From Phycisphaerae bacterium (GTDB lineage: Bacteria > Planctomycetota > Phycisphaerae > UBA1845 > Fen-1342): a DNA stretch of 64,000 nt. Each line of letters opens with the position of its first letter. Positions within the stretch are counted from its first letter, which is position 1. The notes under the pieces were generated by a model, which saw nothing but the letters and a program-made list of their open reading frames with translations, was not told the DNA's origin and did not search any database. Of the stretch, positions 6,893 through 16,227 are shown piece by piece. Made by a program: the position numbers and the translations under genes. The DNA is taken from NCBI GenBank assembly GCA_028279405.1, contig JANQNU010000007.1:1-64000 (forward strand), given 5' to 3'.

Positions 6893-9274
6893 CTATGGCT
6901 GGCACGGTTGACCGCTGGTGACGGCGGTGACGAAGCCGTTGATATCGCCGACCGAGACGCTGCCGTCGCCGTTTGCGTCGTTTGCGCACTGATAGTCGCA
7001 GGGGGCGTTTCCGCCGGGGAACAGCGCGTTCCACGCCGCCTCGCCACCCGTGACCGCGGCGACGAAGAAGTTGATGTCGCCGACCGAAACGCTCCCGTCG
7101 CAGCTGGAATCGCCACACGGACCGCAATTCGGGCATTCCGGAAGGAAATCGACCTGGAGTCGATAGGCGGTCGGGCAGGGTGTTTCGTGCACGACCGTCG
7201 TCGACGTTGACACGAACACGTAGTGCGTGCCGGCAGGTACGGCAATGGCGCCCTCGGCCGTCGGCTGGCCGGGCGCGTTGGCTACGGGCAAACCCGGTAT
7301 CTGGAGTTGTGCGCAATCGTTCCCCTCATCGACCACGACGAACGCGATCGCGGGGAAGGTCAGGTCGCTCAGCCTGATCCGAATCGTGGTCGGTGTCGCG
7401 GTCGTGATGCGGTACCAGTCGGTATCCCGGCTGAACCCGCCCTTCCCGTCGGCGGTTCCGCGGATCGTGCCGCAGATCGTGTCGCCGCAGTCGATATCCA
7501 CGAACGCGGCCGGTGTCTGATCGCAGCCGCCGTTGGTCTGCGGCGTGCCGCAATTCGGCTCGCCTTCCACCAGGCAGGGCCGGCAGGCGACGCTGCCGCA
7601 ATCGGATCCGCCGCCTTGGAAGACGCCGTTCTGGTTGCCGCAGTCGATCTGGCCCGCTTGAATGCAGAATCCATTCGGAAGGCAGCAGGCACCGATGCAT
7701 GCGACGTTGTCGCACGCGGTCCCGGCGCCCTGGAAGATGCCGCCGCGGGCTCCCTCGCACTCGCAGCGACTCACGTCGTCGACGCAGCCGCCATCAGGTG
7801 TGCAGCAGGCTCCCGTCGCGCCGGTAGTACACGACAGCGCCAAGCGATAGGTGCTCGGACAGGGCGCATTGTGGGCAACCGCTACCGTAGAGGTCAGGAG
7901 GATGTAGTGAACGCCCGCGGGCAGGCACACGGTCGCGGAGATATCATCGGTCCCGGCGTTCGCCGCGATCAGCCCGACTTCCAGATCGTCGCAGGGCGCT
8001 GCAGGATTCGGCGGCGTGAGACGGATGAGGGTGGCGGGAAACGCGGCGTCGGTGAGTTCGATCGTTACGACCTCGCTCGTCGCGAGATCGAGACGGTACC
8101 AATCCGTGTCGCGATCAAAGCTTCCGTCGCCGTCGGCGACACTCCGCATCGAGCCGCAGATCACATCGCCGCACTGGACGTCAGAGAAGACCGCCGGTTC
8201 GCTGTTGCATCCGCCATTGACGGTGTCGACCGGGTCGCCGCAATCGAGTTCGCCTTCCGGGATGCACGGTGTGCACATCTGGCCGGCGCAGACACTTCCG
8301 CCGCCGAAGTAGATGCCGTTCTGCGCGCCGCAGGCTTGCTGGCTGGTGTTCTCGACGCACGCCCCGTTCAGCAGGCAGCAGGCGCCCGCGCAACTTGCCT
8401 CGAGACATGAAGCGTCATCTCCGTTGTAGATGCCGCCCTGTCCCACGCAATCGACCTCCGGCAGTTCGGCACATTCGCCGGTCTCCAGGCAGCAGGCGCC
8501 AGTTACGCAGGGTGCGCAGGTGGCGGTGGCGAAATAGTCGGCACAAGCTACGCCCTGTCCGACAATGGCGCCGAGCGCATCAGGATCGGTAGGAGCGACG
8601 AACAGCACGTAGCGTCGATCCCCGGCCAGGCACTGCGTGACCGTTGCGGTCGCTCCGGCGACGGCACTGTCCGCGGCGAGGATCGTCGTATCGCAGGGGT
8701 CGAAGCCCGGCGAAAGCTCGATGATGATCGCAACGCTTGCAAACTCTGCGGTCACGCTCCAGGTGACCAACTCGGTCTCCGCCGACTGGTATTCGTACCA
8801 ATCGGTGTCGCGCTCGCCTTCGTTGGCCCATGCTTCTCCGCAGATCGTCTGTCCGCACGTCACCTTTGAGAACGGCTGAATCGGCGTCAGCGGGTCGTTA
8901 CAACCACCATTGAAGGTGTCCGGTCCGCCGGGGCACTGCGGCTCGCCTTCGAGTTGCCCGCCGGCCGGGCAATCCAGGACGACGCAGGTGACGCCGGCGC
9001 AGGTCGAACCCGTCCCGTAGTACACCCCGCCCGCCTGGAAGCACTCATCCGCTTCCAGCTGGTCCGTGCATTGGCCGGTGGTCGGGTCGCAGCAGGCGCC
9101 GGGGTTCACCGCACCGAGTGTGGCCGACGCTCCGCTCGAAGATGCGGTCACATCGAGACTCCGTGTGTACGACGCCAACTCCGGACCCGACCTAGTCACC
9201 GGTTGTTGCGGATCCATCGGGCCCGTTGAAAAGGCCCCGAGCGCTATCGCTAGCGCGAGTGATGTGCTGAACAT
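6893..9274 (-). CDS. Exported Cys-rich three-module protein with C-terminal dockerin-like repeats
   Basis: 793 residues with an N-terminal signal peptide, starting at an ATG behind a strong GAGGAGAGGG site. The body is built of three repeats of roughly 200 residues. Each has one or two small cysteine knots starting GACC (for example GACCLETGEC, GACCLPNGFC; five in total) followed by a beta domain with 'NGGCN..P..F..I.CGDTICG' and '(R/D)DTDWY'. The latter resembles pre-peptidase C-terminal-like folds. The C-terminus carries two EF-hand-like loops, CDGSVSVGDINFFV and NGDGSVSVGDINGFV, the dockerin-like calcium motif frequent in planctomycete exported proteins. No catalytic residues are evident, so a structural or adhesive surface role is inferred. 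Confidence 0.85.
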   Translation of the reverse strand: MFSTSLALAIALGAFSTGPMDPQQPVTRSGPELASYTRSLDVTASSSGASATLGAVNPGACCDPTTGQCTDQLEADECFQAGGVYYGTGSTCAGVTCVVLDCPAGGQLEGEPQCPGGPDTFNGGCNDPLTPIQPFSKVTCGQTICGEAWANEGERDTDWYEYQSAETELVTWSVTAEFASVAIIIELSPGFDPCDTTILAADSAVAGATATVTQCLAGDRRYVLFVAPTDPDALGAIVGQGVACADYFATATCAPCVTGACCLETGECAELPEVDCVGQGGIYNGDDASCLEASCAGACCLLNGACVENTSQQACGAQNGIYFGGGSVCAGQMCTPCIPEGELDCGDPVDTVNGGCNSEPAVFSDVQCGDVICGSMRSVADGDGSFDRDTDWYRLDLATSEVVTIELTDAAFPATLIRLTPPNPAAPCDDLEVGLIAANAGTDDISATVCLPAGVHYILLTSTVAVAHNAPCPSTYRLALSCTTGATGACCTPDGGCVDDVSRCECEGARGGIFQGAGTACDNVACIGACCLPNGFCIQAGQIDCGNQNGVFQGGGSDCGSVACRPCLVEGEPNCGTPQTNGGCDQTPAAFVDIDCGDTICGTIRGTADGKGGFSRDTDWYRITTATPTTIRIRLSDLTFPAIAFVVVDEGNDCAQLQIPGLPVANAPGQPTAEGAIAVPAGTHYVFVSTSTTVVHETPCPTAYRLQVDFLPECPNCGPCGDSSCDGSVSVGDINFFVAAVTGGEAAWNALFPGGNAPCDYQCANDANGDGSVSVGDINGFVTAVTSGQPCQP

Positions 9275-9287
9275 GTTTCCCTCTCCT

Positions 9288-9374
9288 CATAATAGACCTG
9301 TTCCGTTGCGCCTTACGCCCCTGACGCGCCACTATTATGTACTCCGGCATGCTGGCGGCAAAACCGCATAATAG
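9288..9374 (-). promoter_or_regulatory. Three copies of CATAATAG upstream of the dockerin-type gene
   Basis: The octamer CATAATAG occurs at 9288-9295 and 9367-9374, and inverted at 9332-9339, within the first 100 bases upstream of the ATG. Read on the minus strand the outer copies contain TATTAT, a passable -10 hexamer. The 9332/9367 pair can also form an 8-bp stem. This may be a promoter with overlapping operator sites. No regulator is known. Confidence 0.35.
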
Positions 9375-9515
9375 CGAGGGACCGATCATCGTGGCCTGAT
9401 TTGCGAACGATGGGACGCAACCGGCTAGTATCCGCTTGCGCGTGAGCGTCGCCGCTGCACCAAGTCATCCTGCGCCCCACGACGTCCTGTAGGAAGGCCG
9501 CAGACGGACCGACGG

Positions 9516-10391
9516 CTAGTCGCCGTGCCTGCGAGGCGCCGCATAGTTGGGGTCAACAAACCGCTTGAGCCGACGTACATCCTGGACGATGAGCTGCTTC
9601 GGGAACATCCCGCTACGCGTCTTGAGCACCTCGAGGGCCTTAACATCAGGAAAGAACTCCGGATCGGAACCGAAGCTGACGTCTCGAAAGTGCATGCGGC
9701 CACAGTTCTCGCCAAACACCCAGCGATACTCGGTGTGCAGGTCTTCGACGACGGCGTCGTCGACCGCAGCTATCTTGATTGCCACTGCGGTCTTTCCTTT
9801 CCAGGGCGACAAGCCGTCGCGCGGGACTACGATGTGTCGGACACGCAACCGCCGACAGGGCTTGCTGCGCGGATCGACCTGAAGTGCGACAAGCAACGCC
9901 TGGTTGACTCCGCGATTGCTGCGAATATAAAGGTGTTCAAACTCAAGCGACTCAACTGGTTTTCCGCAATGAACCGCACGGATGCCTTTGGAAGTGAAGT
10001 CGAGTATCCGACAGTTGCGAATAACAGATCGCAGGGCCTCGACGCTGATACCATTCGCAACCTTTCCGTCGCATTCAACCGTGAACCCATCCAGCCCACC
10101 TTCGCCTTGGACGCGAATCAGTGCCGACCACGTGTTGGTTATCGACAACGAACCCTGAGATGCCGCACGAATGGTCGGGATGTCAACGCCCACCAAGCGC
10201 GCTTTTACAATCAGCGGCGGCTCGATCTCGTACACACCCGCCGCAACGCGATAGGTCCGCCCCGGCTCGGCTGCCCGCCGCACGAGTTCTTGCGCGTTGG
10301 TAATCTCAGGAACCGAGCGCCCGTCAGCCCGGAGGGCGGGCGCGCACCCAATAACCCCTGCAGCCGCGAGTAACGTGACCAAGCATCTCAT
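9516..10391 (-). CDS. Right-handed beta-helix lipoprotein next to the T6SS genes
   Basis: 291 residues from the ATG preceded by GGAG seven bases away; an upstream TTG is a weaker choice. The signal peptide ends in VIGCAP, so lipidation of that Cys is plausible. The rest reads as a parallel beta-helix: 'GLDGFTVECDGKVANGISVE', 'SVIRNCRILDFTSKGI', 'LEFEHLYIRSNRGVNQAL', 'AVVEDLHTEYRWVFGENC', the pattern of pectate-lyase-like carbohydrate-binding or -cleaving proteins. It begins 31 bases after clpV ends on the same strand, so it may be the last gene of that operon. No catalytic site could be assigned. A secretion-linked role is only suggested by position. Confidence 0.65.
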   Translation of the reverse strand: MRCLVTLLAAAGVIGCAPALRADGRSVPEITNAQELVRRAAEPGRTYRVAAGVYEIEPPLIVKARLVGVDIPTIRAASQGSLSITNTWSALIRVQGEGGLDGFTVECDGKVANGISVEALRSVIRNCRILDFTSKGIRAVHCGKPVESLEFEHLYIRSNRGVNQALLVALQVDPRSKPCRRLRVRHIVVPRDGLSPWKGKTAVAIKIAAVDDAVVEDLHTEYRWVFGENCGRMHFRDVSFGSDPEFFPDVKALEVLKTRSGMFPKQLIVQDVRRLKRFVDPNYAAPRRHGD

Positions 10392-10422
10392 CGGGCGGCT
10401 CCGAACATTCCGGTGAGCTAAT

Positions 10423-13140
10423 CTAGGCAAAGGCGTAGGTGAACTCGCCCTCGTCGTCGCAATCGATGACCAGCCTCTCGTACTTCTGCTCCTGGCCGAG
10501 GATTTCGAGCACGCGGCGGGCGATCTCGGGCAACACGGTTTCGTTAATGATCAGGTTGATCAGACGCGCGCCAATCGTGATCTGCTGACAACGGGCCGCA
10601 ATCGCGTCGGACACGGCCGGCGTAATTTGCAGGTCGAGCTTGTAGATCGCCTGCATGCGCTTGCGAATCTTGTTCAGCTTCAGGTCGACGATCTTGCGCA
10701 ACGTCTCCGGGAACAACGGATAGTAGGGGATCACCGTCGTACGGCCGACAAAGGCCGGCGTAAAGCGCTGCTCGAGGATCGGCTGAATCGCGTTGCGCAT
10801 CTCGTCGAGTGTCGGCAGTTCGCCGTCAGCGCACATTTCCATGATCATGTCCGAACCTTCGTTGCTGGTCATCATGATCACGGTGTTCTTGAAACTGGCC
10901 ACACGCCCTTCGCTGTCGGTGAGCGCGCCCTTGTCGAACACCTGCATGAACAGCAGGTTGACGTCGATATGCGCCTTTTCCATCTCGTCGAGCAGCACGA
11001 CGCTGTAGGGCCGCTGCCGAACCGCCTCGGTCAGGACGCCGCCCTCGCCGAAGCCGACCAGCCCCGGCGCCGAGCCGATCAGTCGGCTGACATTCATCGA
11101 GCTGGAATACTCGGTCATGTTGATGCTGGTCATGAAACGCTCACCACCGAAGATGAGATCCGCGACCGAGAGCGCCGTTTCCGTCTTTCCGGTGCCCGAG
11201 GGTCCGACCAGGAAGAACACCGCCAGCGGCAGCGTCGGATCCTGGAGCTTGCCGGCGGCGATCCGCAGCCGCTTGCCGATCTCTGTGATCGCATGGTCCT
11301 GCCCGATGATCCGTTTGCCGATCCGTTGCTCGAAGGTCAGCATCGCCTCGGCAGTGTCCTTGACCATGTTGCCCGCAGGGATCCCCGTCCAGTCACTGAG
11401 CACTTGCGCGACGATGTCGCCGTCGACCTGCAACGGCACCATCGGCGCCTCCTTGCCGACGTACTCTTCCAGGGCCGTCGTCGCTTGCGCGAGCTCCTGC
11501 TTGATGACATCGACCGCCCGCGCCTCCGTAGCGGCCGTGCCATTGTCACCCTCCGTCTCCGACGCGACGGCTTTCGGGTTGGCCTCCGGCGCCACGGTGC
11601 TGGCTGCGGCACCATTGCCGTCGGTCGCTCCCTCCAACTCCTCACGCAGCGCCACGACCTGCTCGGCGCGAACCTTCTCTTCCTTCCAACGCCCCTCCAG
11701 CTCCTCGAACTCACCTTGTCGCTGATCGCGCTCCTTGCGGTAGCTCGCAAGCAGATCCTCGTCGATCGGATTGCCGGACTCGATGTCGCGCTCGAAGGCG
11801 CGGATCGCTGTATCGAGCTGCAGGATCCGACGACGAACATCCTCGACCGCTCCCGGCGTCGCACTCAACCCGACCGCCACGCGGGCACACGCCGTGTCGA
11901 GCAACGAGACCGCCTTCCGCGGCAACTGCGTCTCCGACAAGTACTGATGAGACATCGACACCGCCGTTTGAACCGCATCGTCCAGCACGCGAACGCGGTG
12001 GTGCTTCTCGAACTTGTCCTTGGTTCCGCGAAGCATGTCCGTGCATTCGGCCACAGACGGCTCGTCGAGCTTGATCAGCCCGAACCGCTGTGCAAACGGC
12101 GGGTCCTTCTCGATGTACTTCTTGTACTCCGCGAAGGTCGTCGCCGCGATCGTGCGCAACTCGCCGCGGGCAAGCGCCGGCTTGAGCAACTGAGATGCGT
12201 CGTTACCGCCACCGCCACCTATGAGCGTGTGCGCCTCGTCGATGAACAGAATGATCGGATTGCCGGCGGCGTTGCTCGCGTCAACCTCCTTGATCACGCC
12301 CTTGAGCCGACGCTCGAATTCACCCTTGACCGACGCACCGGCCGACAACATTCCGACGTCCAGCGACCGCAGCGTCACACCCTGGAGCATCGGCGGAACA
12401 TCGTTGGCGACGATCCGTAACGCGAAGCCCTCGACGATCGCGGTCTTACCCGTTCCCGGCTCGCCCACGATCAGCGGATTGTTCTGGAAACGGCGCATCA
12501 GGATATCCACCACCTGTCGCACCTCCCGACCGCGACCGATGACCGGATCGACCTTGCCGTCACGAGCCCGCTGCGTCAGGTCGACCGTGAACTGCTGCAA
12601 CGCCTCACCCGGTCCCGCGCCCGTCGCTGCGGATGGTCGGTCCCCCGCGCCGGACTCCGATTCCTGGTTTTCGCTGGAGTTGGTCGTGATCGTGGCGAAT
12701 TTGCTCTTCAGTTCGTTCGCGTTGATCTTCTCGAACTCGTCGGTGTAGTCCGTAAAGTACGCACGGTTCGGCGTACGCAACAATGCCAACAGGAGCGCGC
12801 CGCTGCGGATGCTGCCGAATGACAGTTCGAGCGACGCGATTTGCCACCCTTCGGCGAGCCACTCCGCGAGAAACGGCGAAAACTGCGGCCGGCCGCTGTT
12901 GCCGACCTTCAACTCATCGAGATAGCGGTTGATCGCGGACCGAACCGCGGACACATCCACCTTGAAGTGATCGAGGATGCACATCAGGTCGCTGCTGCCC
13001 ACATCCAGCAGCGGCGCCAGCATGTGCTCCGCCGTGATCTCGTAATGCGTCCGGCTGATGCAAGTGCCGGCGGCGCTCTCCAGCGCGCGCACACAAGTAG
13101 TATTCAACTGCTGCCGCAGGAGCTTCATGTCGACGGTCAT
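10423..13140 (-). CDS. clpV: Type VI secretion ATPase ClpV (TssH)
   Basis: 905 residues, the expected size. An N-terminal Clp repeat domain (about 1-150) is followed by AAA+ domain 1 with GEPGTGKTAI (Walker A) and ILFIDEAHT (Walker B). A middle coiled-coil region then carries an Ala/Glu-rich insertion. AAA+ domain 2 has GPSGTGKTET and VVLLDEMEK, and a ClpB-type C-terminal domain ends the protein. The N-terminus and the company of tssF and tssG identify ClpV rather than ClpB. ClpV disassembles contracted TssB/TssC sheaths in the cytoplasm so that subunits can be reused. TssG ends 72 bases upstream. The Shine-Dalgarno is GAGG seven bases before the ATG. Confidence 0.93.
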   Translation of the reverse strand: MTVDMKLLRQQLNTTCVRALESAAGTCISRTHYEITAEHMLAPLLDVGSSDLMCILDHFKVDVSAVRSAINRYLDELKVGNSGRPQFSPFLAEWLAEGWQIASLELSFGSIRSGALLLALLRTPNRAYFTDYTDEFEKINANELKSKFATITTNSSENQESESGAGDRPSAATGAGPGEALQQFTVDLTQRARDGKVDPVIGRGREVRQVVDILMRRFQNNPLIVGEPGTGKTAIVEGFALRIVANDVPPMLQGVTLRSLDVGMLSAGASVKGEFERRLKGVIKEVDASNAAGNPIILFIDEAHTLIGGGGGNDASQLLKPALARGELRTIAATTFAEYKKYIEKDPPFAQRFGLIKLDEPSVAECTDMLRGTKDKFEKHHRVRVLDDAVQTAVSMSHQYLSETQLPRKAVSLLDTACARVAVGLSATPGAVEDVRRRILQLDTAIRAFERDIESGNPIDEDLLASYRKERDQRQGEFEELEGRWKEEKVRAEQVVALREELEGATDGNGAAASTVAPEANPKAVASETEGDNGTAATEARAVDVIKQELAQATTALEEYVGKEAPMVPLQVDGDIVAQVLSDWTGIPAGNMVKDTAEAMLTFEQRIGKRIIGQDHAITEIGKRLRIAAGKLQDPTLPLAVFFLVGPSGTGKTETALSVADLIFGGERFMTSINMTEYSSSMNVSRLIGSAPGLVGFGEGGVLTEAVRQRPYSVVLLDEMEKAHIDVNLLFMQVFDKGALTDSEGRVASFKNTVIMMTSNEGSDMIMEMCADGELPTLDEMRNAIQPILEQRFTPAFVGRTTVIPYYPLFPETLRKIVDLKLNKIRKRMQAIYKLDLQITPAVSDAIAARCQQITIGARLINLIINETVLPEIARRVLEILGQEQKYERLVIDCDDEGEFTYAFA

Positions 13141-13212
13141 GGTCTTGCCTCGTTGAATGCGTCCGAAGTCACGCGAACCGTGACTGTTTCCATCTTAGCG
13201 GGAACGGCCACC

Positions 13213-14256
13213 TCATTGGAGCGATGCCCGCTTCATACCCGCGCGCGGCGCGAAGATCACAGACTGGTCCGGGACGGGTTTGGATTTCACCCAGCTGGTC
13301 CACGCGATCCGCCCCAGCACCGCATCGCCGCCAAGCTGCATGCTCGGGACCTCCTCCCCTTTCAGGATGAGCTCCGCGTCGAACTCGAGCGGATCCGTGC
13401 TGTAGTAGCCGGCAATCTCGCGAAGGTCGTGCATGGCGTCCCCGGTCGGCAGGAAGGTCAGGTACTGGTTGAAGCCCATCGGCCCGACCCGCACCCGAAA
13501 CTTTCCGCTGCAATCGTAGACGCGATCGCCAATAATCGTGTCCTGTCCCAGGCGACAATTGTCACGGCCCAGCACGTTCTTCTGCGACTCGTCCACCGGG
13601 AGCCAGCGTCCGATACACTGCGCGACCTCCACCGGTACCTGACCATAATAGTCGCGTAACATCCCTTCGAGCCCGGCCGCCGACCGCGGCCGCTGCGAAA
13701 GCAGCCCCGTGTAGCGGAAGTAGCGCGTCGGCGCCACCTCGAGCTGTTCGGCGGTATCCGCGGTACCGATTCCGAGCAGTCCGCAGACCACCCGCGAGAT
13801 CGGGTCCTGCGCGTCGGGACGGTAGGTGACATAGTAACGGTACTTCTTCCAGACGCGGTAGAGCAACGAAAAGATGCGATGGTGAAAGAGGTCGAGGAAA
13901 TCGCGCACCACGCGATCCTCGTCGCGGTCGGCAAGCAGCGCCTCGGTAAAGTGCGTCGCGAGCGGAGAGTTGCTGCCGTAGAGACCCATGAACGTGGTCG
14001 TGACGCGCAAGCGACCGACGGCCTGTTCGTCTTCGTGCCAGTCAGCAGTCGCGATGTCGCCTGCGGGGAAGGTCATGCCAAGCTCCGGGCGCAGCCGTAC
14101 GCGCTCGCGCCGTGCCGGCCCGCTCTCTCCGGGCAGCGCCTGGTCGTTGTTCGTCAGCTCCATCAGGTGCAGGAGTTGAAAGAACTGGTAGTCGACCGGC
14201 CGTTCCAGGATCGCCCGGATCAGAGGATGGTCTGCTGTCCAAGCCTCGGCTTCCAC
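13213..14256 (-). CDS. tssG: Type VI secretion baseplate protein TssG
   Basis: 347 residues with a GTG start inside the 3' end of tssF (37-base overlap), so translation is probably coupled. The order of conserved blocks fits the TssG/ImpH/VasB family: 'YQFFQLLHLME' near the N-terminus, 'ERVRLRPELGMTFPAGDI', 'TFMGLYGSNSPLATHFTE', 'FLDLFHHRIFSLLYRVWKKY', then 'GLLSQRPRSAAGLEGMLRDY' and 'FRVRVGPMGFNQYLTFLP'. TssG forms the baseplate wedge with TssE, TssF and TssK. TssE and TssK are not in the window, so the system must be split or continue elsewhere in the genome. Confidence 0.92.
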   Translation of the reverse strand: MEAEAWTADHPLIRAILERPVDYQFFQLLHLMELTNNDQALPGESGPARRERVRLRPELGMTFPAGDIATADWHEDEQAVGRLRVTTTFMGLYGSNSPLATHFTEALLADRDEDRVVRDFLDLFHHRIFSLLYRVWKKYRYYVTYRPDAQDPISRVVCGLLGIGTADTAEQLEVAPTRYFRYTGLLSQRPRSAAGLEGMLRDYYGQVPVEVAQCIGRWLPVDESQKNVLGRDNCRLGQDTIIGDRVYDCSGKFRVRVGPMGFNQYLTFLPTGDAMHDLREIAGYYSTDPLEFDAELILKGEEVPSMQLGGDAVLGRIAWTSWVKSKPVPDQSVIFAPRAGMKRASLQ

Positions 14257-15980
14257 TGATAGACCTCACCGTACTTCGTTCCGCGCATTCGCAACTCGGT
14301 GAACGCGTTGATCGAGGCGTACAGCGCAAAGAACTCGTTGAGAATGCTCGCGAACATGTACATGTCGCCTTCGCCGGCGAAGTTGTCCTCGTGCATGTCC
14401 AGGTGAATGTGCATCCCGCGGACGGGCGCACCGCGAATCAACCGCTCGGCCGGACGCGCTTCCATCGCGGCCAGTCCCTCGAGTCGCAGGATGTTCTCGC
14501 GGGCCGCCTGACGGTCGTACATCGCCTGGTAGTTGTACAGCTCGAGAATGCCGCGCAACGCCTCGACCGACTTCAGCGACAGATAGTTGAGCGAAAGGTG
14601 CGAAATCAATCGCCAATGTAACCCGCGCCCGAGCGGCGGCCGAAGCGAACGCGTGATGGGTGTCACGTTGCGGAAACGCGCGAACTCAGGCGAGCCCGAC
14701 GTCGGCACCGTCACATCATTGACCTTGAGGCGCGATGCCAGGTTGCGATTGGAGCAGGTCAGATCGATCGAGATCGTCTCCGTCGGCGGTACCGCGTTCT
14801 TCTGATCTGCGGCCACGAATGAGATGTAGGTATCCGTTCCCTCGCCGACGACCGACTCCAGCAGTCGCGTCTGGTAGTAGATGTTGTCCTCGGATGCCGC
14901 GCTGACGCCGTGTTGGAAAGCGTGCAGCGGCGGATACTCCCGGCGTTGCGCCTCACCTTGCACCAGACCCACGACGCGATCGATCGAATAAATCTCGTAG
15001 TGGTCCGGGATCGATCCGACGGTGCTCGGTCGGATCGGATATTGCGTCCGCGAGTGGTCCACCCGCAGACCGTCCGCCGCGTGTTCGAAGAGATTGACGA
15101 TCGGGGTACAGTTCAAACGGAGCGAGTCACGCTCGACGCGCAGCGTATCTTCGGGACGCCGTGTGAACGGGATCGCGATCTCGATCGTCGACTCGGCCTT
15201 GATCGTCTCGAGCCGTTCGAGTCCCGTGATGTCGATGAAGTAGAACTTGCGCGGACAGGTGAAATACTCCTGGAGCAGTCGATAGCCAACGAACGAATGA
15301 TCGGGGTAGGGAAGAATCGCCTCTTCGCGAGCGAATCCTCCAGGTTTGATTTGGTCGGCCGGAAGCGTAAACGAGCGCTCGGAGTCGGGATCGCGAACCA
15401 CCACGTGGCGTGCGTAGCGTCTGAGCCAGAGATAGAGGGTCGATGCCCGGACCGTCTCGTCTGCGAGATAAAGCCGCAGTTTGTGGAGCCGCAAGCGTTC
15501 GAACGGCACCTTACCCGCTGCGCGCAGGCGGATTCGCAGTTGGGCCTCTTGCGCCATGGGCATTTCGAGCTCGGCCCGCTCGATCCCGATCGGTGCCAGC
15601 TCGACGTCATAGCAGGTTCGGAACCGGCACGCGGTGCCGTCCACGGGAATGCTCTCCACTTCGGTTCCGCGCGGGACGGGTGTCGTCTCGGTCAGCTGCT
15701 CGGCCAGCGGCTGGAATTCGAGGATGCCGGTCGAGGGGACGGGGCGCAGATAATGCGGCCATAGCAGCGACATCATCGACTGGAACAGTTCGGGGATTTC
15801 GTCGTCGAGTTTCTGCCGAACGCGGCCGGTGAGAAACGCGAACCCCTGGAGCAGGCGCTCGACGTCCGGATCGGAGCCGGACGTTTCGAGCATGTGGGCG
15901 ACGGTAGGGTGCGCAGACGCGAACTCGCGCCCCATTTCGCGGAGAAACGCCAACTCTTCCTGGTAGTAGGTGTTGTACAT
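14220..15980 (-). CDS. tssF: Type VI secretion baseplate protein TssF
   Basis: 586 residues from the ATG of MYNTYYQEEL; the open frame extends 18 codons upstream but the family normally starts at this motif. The TssF/VasA/ImpG pattern is clear: 'YYQEELAFLREMGREFA..HP', 'SDPDVERLLQGFAFLTGR', 'ELFQSMMSLLWPHYLRPVPS' and a C-terminal region with conserved Arg residues. It is the largest wedge component of the T6SS baseplate. It is the first gene of a minus-strand operon tssF-tssG-clpV; the upstream gene is divergent. Ribosome-binding signal is weak. Confidence 0.92.
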   Translation of the reverse strand: MYNTYYQEELAFLREMGREFASAHPTVAHMLETSGSDPDVERLLQGFAFLTGRVRQKLDDEIPELFQSMMSLLWPHYLRPVPSTGILEFQPLAEQLTETTPVPRGTEVESIPVDGTACRFRTCYDVELAPIGIERAELEMPMAQEAQLRIRLRAAGKVPFERLRLHKLRLYLADETVRASTLYLWLRRYARHVVVRDPDSERSFTLPADQIKPGGFAREEAILPYPDHSFVGYRLLQEYFTCPRKFYFIDITGLERLETIKAESTIEIAIPFTRRPEDTLRVERDSLRLNCTPIVNLFEHAADGLRVDHSRTQYPIRPSTVGSIPDHYEIYSIDRVVGLVQGEAQRREYPPLHAFQHGVSAASEDNIYYQTRLLESVVGEGTDTYISFVAADQKNAVPPTETISIDLTCSNRNLASRLKVNDVTVPTSGSPEFARFRNVTPITRSLRPPLGRGLHWRLISHLSLNYLSLKSVEALRGILELYNYQAMYDRQAARENILRLEGLAAMEARPAERLIRGAPVRGMHIHLDMHEDNFAGEGDMYMFASILNEFFALYASINAFTELRMRGTKYGEVYQWKPRLGQQTIL

Positions 15981-16127
15981 GGGTCGCCGCCGTGTTCCGT
16001 CCAACCTGAGTCGGGTCGATTGTACGGGGAGCACGCTCGCTTTACGAGGCAGGTGTTAGCGACGTCTGCCCCGGCCCGACCAGGGACCGCTCAATACGAG
16101 GCCGGATCGCACAAAGAGGTCGCAATA

Positions 16128-16154
16128 GGGCACCGGCTGATCGGTGCGGTGCCC
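16128..16154. promoter_or_regulatory. Hairpin in the divergent tssF / exporter promoter region
   Basis: GGGCACCG and CGGTGCCC make an 8-bp stem with an 11-base loop, about midway in the 247-base gap between the divergent tssF and AI-2E-type exporter genes. It could be an operator or the 5' part of either leader. A TAGAAT hexamer (16209-16214) lies just before the exporter ATG and may be its -10 element. Confidence 0.3.
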
Positions 16155-16227
16155 CACCCTCTCGCGGCCTCTTGCGGCGCGAAACCGGCACCGGGCGCCG
16201 AAAAACGGTAGAATCCGCCAACAGCCG

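Noticed and set aside
10627-12420. Long plus-strand frame (597 codons) opposite clpV
   Set aside because: It is the complement of a clear ClpV gene. Its product is a run of His, Arg, Asp and Leu without domain resemblance, as expected for the antisense of a GC-rich gene.
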